64,000 bases of DNA from Basidiobolus meristosporus CBS 931.73 (lineage: Eukaryota; Basidiobolomycota; Basidiobolomycetes; Basidiobolales; Basidiobolaceae): NCBI GenBank assembly GCA_002104905.1, contig MCFE01000062.1, positions 1 to 64,000 of the forward strand, written 5' to 3'. The position numbers and the translations under genes are program-made. Shown piece by piece: positions 13,301 through 19,423 of the stretch. The notes beneath the pieces were generated by a model. The model saw only the letters and a program-made list of their open reading frames with translations, made no database searches and was not told the DNA's origin. Numbering within the stretch: the first letter of the stretch is position 1; each line of letters opens with the position of its first letter.

Positions 13301-16300
13301 TCCGCATCATAGTGAAGCAGGAAGTGCCACTGAAGATGCTCTTCGAAGCACCCACCGTCGCATCCTTGAGTGAAAGACTGGAAGAAATGATCAGTGAGAA
13401 CACCGAGGTTGATGAATCGGTCCCTGTGCTGAGGAGACTTGATCGTGGGGAAGAAATTCCGCTGTCGTTTGCGCAGGAGAGACTGTGGTTTATGAACGAA
13501 CTGGTTCCTAATAGCCCTTTTTATAATATGCCGCTGACCTTGACACTAAGTGGAACTCTCAATATTGATGCTCTGAAGAAATCTATCCTGAATATCATTC
13601 ATCGGCATGAAACCTTAAGAACAACTTTCCAACTCTCCTCTAACGGTCCAGTTCAAACGATTAAGCCTGTCTCCGATTTTTCTACGTCTCTTGTTGATTT
13701 CGTCGATATAACCTCCAATCAACAGTCGCTTCGAACTATTATTGCTCAGGAATCTGCTAAGCCTTTTAGCTTGAAGGATGGACCCTTAATTAGAGTCAAG
13801 CTCATACAAATTGCATCAGGAGAGTATGTACTAGTTATTGTTATACACCACATTGTATCCGATGGGTGGTCAATAGCTGTGTTGCAGAAGGAGCTTGCAG
13901 CCTTTTATGAATCTAATATATGTTCTAAGCCACAACCCTTATCCGAACTATCTATTCAGTACGTGGACTTTGCCGTATGGCAGCGTGAATGGCTACAAGG
14001 TGTAAGGCTGCAGAAGCAATCAAGTTACTGGAAAAAACAACTACAAGGCATTACACCACTAGCTTTGGCTACTGATAAGATACGCCCAGCAATATCGAGT
14101 CACCATGGCCAGACTTATCAACTATTTTTATCAGGACCATTGACTAGAAAGCTACGAGCCCTGGGTCAAAACCATGGTGCAACATTATTTATGACACTGT
14201 TGGCAGCTTTCCAGGTCTTGCTCTACAAGAGCACCGGTCAGAACGACATCGCCGTTGGTTCTCCTATTGCCAATCGTAATCGAAAAGAAATTGAGGCACT
14301 GATTGGTTTCTTTGTCAACACCTTGGTGCTTCGTGTGCAGGTTAACCCGGACGCGACGTTCAGTGATATACTTAACCAAGTCAAAGCCACTACCCTCGAT
14401 GCTTATGGCAATCAGGATTTACCATTTGAAAAGGTGGTAGCAGAATTACAGCCTGAACGCGATCTGAGTCGTAATCCACTAGTACAGGTGATCTTTGCAC
14501 TGCATGAATTGTCAATTGACAAATTCGAAATGAAAGATCTAAAGGTCAATGTCTACAACGATGACCTGGTAACATCCCGCATGGATTTAGAGGTGCACAT
14601 CTATCCACAAGATTATGGACTGAGGATAGAAGCAATCTACTGTAGTGATTTGTTTGTTTCAAGCACCATTGAGCAATTGTTCAAAGGTTTCCTTAACATC
14701 TTGGAATCTATTACTGCAGACTCCCATCAAACGGTGGGAAGAATTAGTTTACTTGATGCCTCCGAACGCGAATCTCTGCTTTTAAACCGTAATCTGACAC
14801 ACTCCCAGTACCCATGCGACCAATCCATGGTCGACCTCTTTGAGAGTCAAGTCAAAATAATTCCCGATGATATTGCTGTGGTAGACAATGACCTTCAACT
14901 TACCTACCAGCAACTACACCAAATGTCCGATCGCCTTGCCTCTCATCTAGTCAGCCTGGGCGTGCGCATTGAGTCTGCCGTTGGTGTTTGCTTGGATCGC
15001 TCTCCCCTAATGGTGGTCGCCTTGTTGGCCATCCTCAAGGCTGGCGGTGCCTACGTCCCACTTGACTCCCAGTATCCCTCCGAAAGACTGCAGTTCATGC
15101 TTTCCGACACAGAGGCCACCGTCGTGATTTGCCAGAAATCAAACATGGCCAGCATACCCAAGGGAGAGTACAAGCTGGTATGCCTGGATGAGGAGATGGA
15201 TAGTCTGATGAGTGGCCCGTACACCCCGACACCAAATCGGTCAGCCTCATCCAACCTTGCTTACATCATATATACCTCGGGGTCCACCGGAACTCCTAAG
15301 GGCGTTTTGGTTGAGCAACGGTCAGTGGTCCGCCTGGTCAAGAACACCGACTATGTGAACATCCAGACAGGTGACAACATTGCCCACATCTCCAGCACTT
15401 CATTCGATGCTGCAACATTCGAGGTTTGGGGGGCTCTGCTCAATGGTGCCACGGTTGTTTGTATAAAGCATTCCGAAGTTATTGACTTCCAACTGCTTTC
15501 CAAGAATCTATCTACCCACTCCGTAAGCATTCTATTCTTGACTACAGCACTATTCAACCGCATAGTCGAGGATGCCCCCAATGTGTTTGACAGTGTGAAG
15601 CAGGTGATGTTCGGAGGTGAGGCTGCAGATCCCCACTCTATTCAACAATTTCTCTCGCTGGTCAACCGGCCAAGATTGCTGAATATTTACGGCCCTACCG
15701 AAAACACTGCATTCTCAACCTGGTATGAGGTGGACCACATCTCAAGCAACATCCCCATCGGAAAGCCCATCGCCAATAGCAAGGCCTACGTCCTCGATCA
15801 CCAGCTCTTCCCTGTTCCTGTCGGCTTTGTGGGTGAGCTTTGTGTCGCTGGGGATGGCTTGGCTAGAGGCTACCTCAATAGGCCAGACTTGACTGCTCAG
15901 AAGTTCGTGGTCAACCCCAATCCGGAATGCAACGGCGAGATTCTCTATCGCACTGGAGATCTCGCACGCTACAGAAGTGACGGGAACCTGGAGTTTGTTG
16001 GGCGTGTGGATCGTCAAGTGAAGATTCGTGGCTTCCGAATCGAGTTAGATGAAATCAAATCCAAATTAATGGAGCACTCTGGCGTCAAGGAATGCGCTGT
16101 GCTAGTAAATGAGAAGTCTGGTGTAAAGCGCATTATAGCTTATGTTGTCAAAAGTGCAGATTCTCTAGATTCTAACGAGGACACTCTACTGAACTACCTT
16201 GCCAAATCCCTACCAAGGTATATGCTACCACACGCATTAATCATGCTAGATGGCCTTCCGCTTCTACCTAGTGGGAAGTTGGATACTCAATCTCTCGCCG

Positions 16301-17388
16301 CATTAACTGATAACTCCTTAACCTCAAAGTCTCACGTTGAGCCACGCACTCCTCTAGAAAGCAGCCTCGCAAGTATCATGGCCGAGGTACTATCTCTGGA
16401 ACAAGTTGGTATCGATGATAGCTTTTTCGATCTTGGTGGGCATTCGTTATTGTCGATTCATTTCATTGCAAGAATTCGGAAGTCTTTGGAAACGAACGTC
16501 AGCTTACAAGCTCTCTTTGAGGCACCAACTGTAGCTATGTTGGCGAAATATATCAGCAAGAACCAGAATGGGGAGCACGATATTATGGAAAATCCAGTAA
16601 CCGTACTCCGCAAAGGAAGTGACGAAACTCCTATTGTCATGGTTCATGCCATTGGCGGTGGTCTTTCGTGTTACCAGCCACTTCTCGAAGCATTTTGTCA
16701 AGAACAGACTATATACGGAGTGTATTCCTCTGATTTCCTCGGACTTAGTCAGAGACAAACATTCCCAGATATGAAATCCATGGCTGAGTATTATGTTCAG
16801 TCGTTACTGAGACTCTCCAACGCAAAGAGGTTTATACTTGGCGGTTGGTCATATGGAGGCAATGTTGCCTTTGAGATGGCCATCCAACTACAGAAGATGG
16901 GAATCACGGTGCCGATAGTGGTGCTTTTTGACTCATATCCCCTATTCGGAGTTCCCAATCACGAGTTGTTCTCAGTCCCGTTGACCACAATGATTACCAC
17001 TTTGATGAACCAGATGCAAGAATCCACGGAGATTGTGTCGGAGGAGTTAATCATGGTGCGAGACCTATTCGGATTGAGTACGAACATGACCAGAGACGAT
17101 GAGGTCACCCTTGAGCTACTTACCAGCGCCCTTAAGAGGATTAACCACATGCAGGAATATCTTCCTGACCCCTATGAGGGCACAGTATACCAGTTTAGAA
17201 GCTCCGACGTCCAAGTGTACGATCCCGAAGATACTGAGCGTGTCTCGAGTCAGGCAAGACAATGGTCCGAATTCGTCAATGGGGAGTACATCACCGAAAC
17301 AGTGGCTGGAACCCATTTCACCATAATGCAGTCGCCTTATGTTGAAACTATTGCCACAAAACTGGAGCCAATTGTTAGAGGATTATAA
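1390..17388 (+). CDS. Four-module nonribosomal peptide synthetase with two N-methyltransferase domains and a terminal thioesterase
   Basis: A 5332-residue synthetase, intronless over 16 kb. Order by residue: degenerate C1 (30-460), A1 (479-900) with an inserted SAM methyltransferase (EIGCGTG at 995), T1 (Ser1430), C2 (HH at 1622, intact HHxxxDG), A2, T2 (Ser2490), C3 (2680), A3 with a second methyltransferase (3526), T3 (Ser3961), C4 (4153), A4, T4 (Ser5019), TE (GWSYGG Ser5154, Asp5181, His5309). All T domains carry GGHS. Specificity residues read by motif alignment to GrsA are DAFFMGVTFK for A1 and A3, DAFFLGMTFK for A2 and DAFFMGIAFK for A4, resembling Val/Ile codes. There are no epimerisation domains. 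The predicted product is a tetrapeptide N-methylated at residues 1 and 3, released by TE hydrolysis or cyclisation. The ATG at 1390 is the first in frame; 1468 is an alternative. The lack of introns and the type I TE suggest bacterial ancestry. Confidence 0.93.
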   Translation: MLTIREPILENSGSHEDGKHLTKPREMQSDAFPFSLEQEQIWAFEKGSSNSANNLPIALLLRGPLDCDALKWSIAQLVNRYPLLRSKVLDGKVPHLQIGITGPTAIQLEEHGVPKIPTEENIRECIEEEVNQPFSLTQEYPIRIKLLKFIQDISLMVITVHRLAATLETMHSLQSNLAVLYNSYGVAREHNFEAVQEFNPEQQYQNISQTILKDQITFWEEHLAGLAPIGLSTDKLRRNNSINRARIQKMHIPEELSVKLTRITEQNQTDLYTTLLSAVQILLYLYTKNEDIAVATNLQFYTSTVNTTQIVRSEIKGEKTFEELIQGVKHKVIEVLKHQGWPWQKYFSESNTRDEQGFPKIEVYFDVHNWKQEEIQMHDLEVTCLNDFERSTSYELEIHVFNEGTGLQIQFIYQTDVLHITTVQKMQQVLFKLLDSLTSDSSLSLDNVELLDKQEREMLMQDWNETESIYPNSQSIPDEFEKQVLAAPEAVAVVHNDTKLTYQQLHQMSDRLASHLVSLGVRIESAVGVCLDRSPLMVVALLAILKAGGAYVPLDSQYPSERLQFMLSDTEATVVICQKSNMASIPKGEYKLVCLDEEMDSLMSGPYTPTPSRSTSSNLAYIIYTSGSTGTPKGVLVEQRSVVRLVKNTDYVNIQAGDSIAHISSTSFDAATFEVWGALLNGATVVCMSHAEVIDLNVLAKNMAKYSVTTMFLTTALFNRIVEDSPDVFVSVKQVMFGGEAVDHRSVQRFLALPDRPRLLHVYGPTENTTFSTWYEVDHISSNIPIGKPIANSKAYVLDHQLFPVPVGFVGELCVAGDGLARGYLNRPDLTAQKFVVNPNPECNGEILYRTGDLARYRSDGNLEFVGRMDHQVKVRGFRIELGEVENALLQQDSIKECVVVAREDLSGEKQLVGYVVVNGETTSGMDVQQVDEWETVFDQHVYEELGNDIAEPSFNITGWKCTLTGEDIPSDEMREWLRDTISGIRSLGGQDILEIGCGTGMLLFEIAPHCRRYLGTDVSSAALSYVSRYLDTYSLRDTVQLEQRGGDQLEDMVEQSFDTAICNSVAQYFPNIDYLRAVITRVVKLLRPGGHFFLGDMRSLVLLKHFHSSMELHKAHSDLKVSELQQIISDRMLSEKELLVDPAFFFALKEEIPEISHVDILTKSGDSLNELTQYRYQAIIHVGPGSDREVVEHWLDYQEASLTLERVEEQLLLSRPQCLALENVPNIRLSREVALVKLLEAEQSKDLTVARVRELLEKEAPTGVKVDDLYTLAEKTGYHVSVSWNRQLRDGSFDVIFSKRQGTESLPPRHLFKEPEFYAWKWKSYGNNPMHEAVNKQFVPRLRDQLRAVLPKFMVPSAIVILDALPLMPNGKINRRALPAPGSHQVGDDAAYVPPRTPLELAIGSIVAEILGFERVSIHDNFFDLGGHSLSATKVMSRVRIIVKQEVPLKMLFEAPTVASLSERLEEMINENTEVDESVPVLRRLDRGEEIPLSFAQERLWFMNELVPNSPFYNIPLVLTLNGHLNECALKSSIESILNRHEALRTVFPVVDGKPIQRIEGSTSIQWEIEDISQHSNCKELLKSRITEESVKPFDLVRGPVIRFNVIRVAPQEHVLLIILHHIVSDGWSITLIQEELSALYSSHIHGDQPQLSSLPIQYADFSVWQREWLQGENLDRQMKYWKGQLEGIANLALPTDYPRASMMNFQGAVVSTQIPRGLTQRLVDICQKKGTTLFMTLLAAFEILLYRYTEQEDIVIGSPIANRNRKEIEGLIGFFVNTQVLRVHIEHDLTFSNLLSRVKAVTLDAYSHQDVPFEQIVAELQPERDLSRNPLVQVMFALQEVLIDEFPFGDMTATSVSSNEITTRFDLEVHFWKHNEGLKADFIYSTSLFKSETMERMLRHLHRILEAVAEDPYQPIGNIDILDPSERQKYLIDWNPIDKTPRDGKSIVGAFEDQVRNTPDAVAVIQDELTLTYLQLQEQSNQLARYLMSIGVETESYVGICMERSPLMIIALLAILKARAAYVPLDSQSPPDRLAHILTDTRATVVICQKSTMSILPDGDYKNVCLDLEIPGLLDLSPDRIENAPTPNNLAYIIYTSGSTGTPKGVLIEHRSVVGMVKDVQYLSICNEDKVSHIASPSFDAAVFEIWGSLLNGAMLVCFSREDILDLGVFSKKVASYGVNTLFLTTALFNHCVESAPGLFDRVDNVLIGGEQADHRRVKQFLELSTGGRLLNMYGPTENSTFSTWHEITQQYDTVPIGKPITGRRAYILDRSLRPVPVGVIGELCVAGGGLARGYLNREQATSQSFVINPNKECNGEVIYRTGDRARLMNDGNIQFVGRIDHQVKIRGYRIELGEIDGVLQRNKSVAQSYVTTKSLSADEKSIVAYVVMSKEAPPLSLPSLTEYLASKLPKYMMPTAIIILDQMPLLPSGKLDFKALPNPGAQNTLSHVAYVAPRDFTEQCIAEAWQEVLNIERVGIYDNFFDLGGHSLSATKAISRIGHLFKKEIALKWIFEFPTVISLGQKVSEVLGSNSCSMNSPIVKQQKKNTLQMSFAQERLWFMNQLMPDNPFYNMPLALNIKGKLDIQVLESVINTVVKRHDILRTTFGNSGCNPIQKINPHSEFLLQMVDISKSPGNTRELRAYITSESQKPFDLVNGPVIRVNLVKVGEEEHILLIVLHHIISDGWSITVLQEELSLLYRAYSQGLPSPLHELTIQYADFAVWQREWLQGENFEKQMQYWKDQLSGIGDLSLPTDYIRPPVLSYNGGLEQLELSASLTNDLRDLSKKESSTLFMTLLAAFEVLLFRYTGQEDIAIGSPIANRNRKEIERLIGFFVNTQVIRVQVDREATFNELVSRVKEVTLGAYSHQDVPFEQIVAELQPERDLSRNPLVQVMFVLQDATVDAFTFGDLNATLVNTDRISTRFDLEVHFWKRDEGLKADFIYSTDLFSPKTMKHMLLDLHKILQMVATNPDLPIGDLNMLDSAERGSLLVDWNNTSTDYPRDNSLVAIFKNQVQSTPEAVAVVHNDTKLTYQQLHQMSDRLASHLVSLGVRIESAVGVCLDRSPLMVVALLAILKAGGAYVPLDSQYPSERLQFMLSDTEATVVICQKSNMASIPKGEYKLVCLDEEMDSLMSGPYTPTPNRSTSSNLAYIIYTSGSTGTPKGVLVEQRSVVRLVKNTDYVNIQAGDNIAHISSTSFDAATFEVWGALLNGATVVCMSHAEVIDLNVLAKNMAKYSVTTMFLTTALFNRIVEDSPDVFVSVKQVMFGGEAVDHRSVQRFLALPDRPRLLHVYGPTENTTFSTWYEVDHISSNIPIGKPIANSKAYVLDHQLFPVPVGFVGELCVAGDGLARGYLNRPDLTAQKFVVNPNPECNGEILYRTGDLARYRSDGNLEFVGRMDHQVKVRGFRIELGEVENALLQQDSIKECVVVAREDLSGEKQLVGYVVVNGETTSGMDVQQVDEWETVFDQHVYEELGNDIAEPSFNITGWKCTLTGEDIPSDEMREWLRDTISGIRSLGGQDILEIGCGTGMLLFEIAPHCRRYLGTDVSSAALSYVSRYLDTYSLRDTVQLEQRGGDQLEDMVEQSFDTAICNSVAQYFPNIDYLRAVITRVVKLLRPGGHFFLGDMRSLVLLKHFHSSMELHKAHSDLKVSELQQITSDRMLSEKELLVDPAFFFALKEEIPEISHVDILTKSGDSLNELTQYRYQAIIHVGPGSDREVVEHWLDYQEASLTLERVEEQLLLSRPQCLALENVPNIRLSREVALVKLLEAEQSKDLTVARVRELLEKEAPTGVKVDDLYTLAEKTGYHVSVSWNRQLRDGSFDVIFSKRQGTESLPPRHLFKEPEFYAWKWKSYGNNPMHEAVNKQFVPRLRDQLRAVLPKFMVPSAIVILDALPLMPNGKINRRALPAPGSHQVGDDAAYVPPRTPLELAIGSIVAEILGFERVSIHDNFFDLGGHSLSATKVMSRVRIIVKQEVPLKMLFEAPTVASLSERLEEMISENTEVDESVPVLRRLDRGEEIPLSFAQERLWFMNELVPNSPFYNMPLTLTLSGTLNIDALKKSILNIIHRHETLRTTFQLSSNGPVQTIKPVSDFSTSLVDFVDITSNQQSLRTIIAQESAKPFSLKDGPLIRVKLIQIASGEYVLVIVIHHIVSDGWSIAVLQKELAAFYESNICSKPQPLSELSIQYVDFAVWQREWLQGVRLQKQSSYWKKQLQGITPLALATDKIRPAISSHHGQTYQLFLSGPLTRKLRALGQNHGATLFMTLLAAFQVLLYKSTGQNDIAVGSPIANRNRKEIEALIGFFVNTLVLRVQVNPDATFSDILNQVKATTLDAYGNQDLPFEKVVAELQPERDLSRNPLVQVIFALHELSIDKFEMKDLKVNVYNDDLVTSRMDLEVHIYPQDYGLRIEAIYCSDLFVSSTIEQLFKGFLNILESITADSHQTVGRISLLDASERESLLLNRNLTHSQYPCDQSMVDLFESQVKIIPDDIAVVDNDLQLTYQQLHQMSDRLASHLVSLGVRIESAVGVCLDRSPLMVVALLAILKAGGAYVPLDSQYPSERLQFMLSDTEATVVICQKSNMASIPKGEYKLVCLDEEMDSLMSGPYTPTPNRSASSNLAYIIYTSGSTGTPKGVLVEQRSVVRLVKNTDYVNIQTGDNIAHISSTSFDAATFEVWGALLNGATVVCIKHSEVIDFQLLSKNLSTHSVSILFLTTALFNRIVEDAPNVFDSVKQVMFGGEAADPHSIQQFLSLVNRPRLLNIYGPTENTAFSTWYEVDHISSNIPIGKPIANSKAYVLDHQLFPVPVGFVGELCVAGDGLARGYLNRPDLTAQKFVVNPNPECNGEILYRTGDLARYRSDGNLEFVGRVDRQVKIRGFRIELDEIKSKLMEHSGVKECAVLVNEKSGVKRIIAYVVKSADSLDSNEDTLLNYLAKSLPRYMLPHALIMLDGLPLLPSGKLDTQSLAALTDNSLTSKSHVEPRTPLESSLASIMAEVLSLEQVGIDDSFFDLGGHSLLSIHFIARIRKSLETNVSLQALFEAPTVAMLAKYISKNQNGEHDIMENPVTVLRKGSDETPIVMVHAIGGGLSCYQPLLEAFCQEQTIYGVYSSDFLGLSQRQTFPDMKSMAEYYVQSLLRLSNAKRFILGGWSYGGNVAFEMAIQLQKMGITVPIVVLFDSYPLFGVPNHELFSVPLTTMITTLMNQMQESTEIVSEELIMVRDLFGLSTNMTRDDEVTLELLTSALKRINHMQEYLPDPYEGTVYQFRSSDVQVYDPEDTERVSSQARQWSEFVNGEYITETVAGTHFTIMQSPYVETIATKLEPIVRGL
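2854..5936 (+). repeat. 3.08-kb intragenic direct repeat, copy 1 (A-MT-T plus start of next C domain)
   Basis: This segment matches 10447-13529 at a constant offset of 7593 bases with, by eye, fewer than about 20 substitutions and no indels. It starts near the N-terminus of A1 and ends about 20 codons into C2. The sequences on either side of both copies are only ordinarily similar, so the boundaries are sharp. Only about four amino acids differ between the copies. The 7593-base offset is a multiple of three, so the reading frame is kept. Confidence 0.95.
10447..13529 (+). repeat. 3.08-kb intragenic direct repeat, copy 2 (A3-MT-T3 plus start of C4)
   Basis: Near-identical partner of 2854-5936, making up A3, the second methyltransferase, T3 and the first residues of C4. 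Its base composition is more GC-rich than the C2-A2-T2-C3 block that lies between the two copies. Recent duplication or ongoing gene conversion would both explain the identity. Confidence 0.95.
14903..15446 (+). repeat. Partial third copy of the repeat: N-terminal part of A4
   Basis: Matches 2891-3434 at offset 12012 almost base for base, covering the A2 to A4 core motifs. Identity stops abruptly at 15446, just before the substrate-pocket segment. A further short island of high identity lies at about 15552-15619. Confidence 0.9.
15713..16005 (+). repeat. Partial third copy of the repeat: distal part of A4
   Basis: Matches 3701-3993 at the same offset of 12012, covering the region from just after A5 through A7. 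Identity ends at 16005, before A8, so the methyltransferase insertion is not part of this copy. Between 15447 and 15712 the sequence is mostly diverged from the other copies. This makes A4 a mosaic. Confidence 0.9.
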
Positions 17389-19423
17389 GCAAAGGGCATT
17401 GAGATTTACGTATGCATGGCCTCTCACATTAAATAAAGTTCTCGTTTTTGACAGTGATTGATTTAGGATATTGACTGATAAGTAGGCATCATTATGTGCG
17501 GATTCTCTGAAAGTATGTGTGTAGTATGAGTTGTGATTCACAGACATCTAACTTCAGTGATATTTTATCGTTAACACAACCCAAGAAGAGATTCGTGATT
17601 CAAGCAGCATTAGCGTGCTAAACAGCTTTGTATTTGCCTATAGTAGCTTTCTGTCTATTTCCATGAACTAGTCATTGTGATATAATGAGGATTCTTCTCA
17701 CGCAGTGCTCCTTAGTGTATTGATATTAATTCTGGTATGATGCATCCACCTATTTAGCTTATCCAATAAAGGAAGGGATGATTTCGTCACACAACTCAGG
17801 CGACCTACCTGGCCATTTGCTGAGATCAATGGATTATATTATCTCGACAGGAATGCTAATCTTTGTATCATGTATGGTACCGTGGTGATCGATAGCATCA
17901 CCTCGTACTCCAGTATGACTTTTTGTTGATTACTACGTGAGCCAAAGATCGGTCTTGACCAAGTATATTGTGCTCGCCAGGTTATTAGCCATATTTTTGA
18001 AGCATCCATTCAGATGTGGTTACCACCAGAATAAGATTCCGGGTAAACAATGGGGGGGGGTGAAATAATCCGAGAATGTATTCAAATAACCCATCAATAG
18101 GTGTTTATTCACAAAAGGTACTCAGCTACTGGTAGCATTGATATATCCGGATAATTATGTTGCTGACTAACCTTTCTCTAACTCTGGCTAACAATTAGGC
18201 TAGTGAAACAAGTCAGGCAGTATCAAATTACATTTAGTGAACAAGTCACAGACTAGAAGACACGCACGTACCTGCTGATCCTTGATGTGGAGCGTGGTAT
18301 CTATTGCTCTCGCTGAGCTTCGAAGAAAATCACAATGCCAACGAGGAGTTAAGTAGGTGCCTGAAATCATGTACAACGTTTGGGGCCTTCTAGTGCTTTC
18401 AAAAGTAATATATATCTGGAGATCTCAACTATACTATGCAATTATTAGAATTGGCTGCATAATCCAGATCTCTAAATATATTACTAGGATATTTATTCAA
18501 CTGGGACAGTGGCATAACAGAGCCAAGACTGGTTAGGTTTGTTGTCTTTTTGGTGTCTCAAACAAACAGTATATCCCTGGCCTAGTGCTTGGCTATTTTC
18601 TACCCAAGGACTCAGTGGGAATTCGTGTCACCAAGCGATGCATACTGCACTGACTATTGTTCACAGAAGGGGAATCTTGCTGCCTGTAACATGTCGTGGG
18701 TTCTCCCAAAGGCAGATGTGATAAGGGACTTCCAGCATATGTATTGATTTAACTTGCATTGAGCAACGATAATTCTTCACTGAGATGTAGATCGATGATA
18801 CCATAGCTTATTCTCAAACGATGATCTACGCAATCATCAAGATCCACACCTCTGCTCACATGAAGATCAAGACATTGAGGATCCTGACGCCTTGATCATT
18901 GGTCAGAGAGCACATAAAACAAGGTCTCTTGACTACAGGGGGTTTAGGGAGAGCTTGAGCGAGTATCTTTCCGAATTACTCCATGGGATGATTGTGTGAA
19001 GTCACTGCAGATGCTTATAATAGTAATCAGCACAATGATTCACATAAACTTGTGGTCGATATTTATGAAATGAACATATGATTCTGTGGATTCATTCGAA
19101 AGGGCTATTTATGGACTGTCCAGTCAGCAGCAGTCAACAGTCCCCTTATTTTCTCCAGTTTTATTTGACTTCACCACAATATCTAAGGACCTTGTTCTCC
19201 ATACCGCATTGCCAGTTTTTAGAAGAAGCATCCAATTACGTAGTTGTCCTCCTGTAAATAAATTGCATTATCGTTGCTGATTCTCCTAATATTTCATTTT
19301 CATCTTGTGTGTATGGATTGTTTATCGATTCATATTCTTTATATCTTTCTTTCACTCTCGTCCTTTTGGTTACTTAATATTCATCCTTTTTAAGTTTTAG
19401 CTACACTCAGTGAAGTAATATCG
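17389..19423. other. Intergenic region downstream of the NRPS
   Basis: About 2 kb of AT-rich DNA with no ORF that I can support. An AATAAA hexamer lies at 17432-17437, 44 bases after the NRPS stop, and is a plausible polyadenylation signal. A run of nine G residues occurs at 18052-18060. No tailoring enzyme, transporter or regulator that would form a biosynthetic cluster with the NRPS is present. Confidence 0.55.
17432..17437 (+). terminator. Possible polyadenylation signal of the NRPS gene
   Basis: AATAAA hexamer shortly after the stop codon at 17386-17388. Such hexamers also occur by chance in AT-rich DNA, so the call rests only on position. Confidence 0.35.

Noticed and set aside
3388-16017. 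Many antisense and shifted open frames within the NRPS
   Set aside because: They recur at the same relative places in each repeat copy, have no motifs, and follow from the codon pattern of the sense frame.
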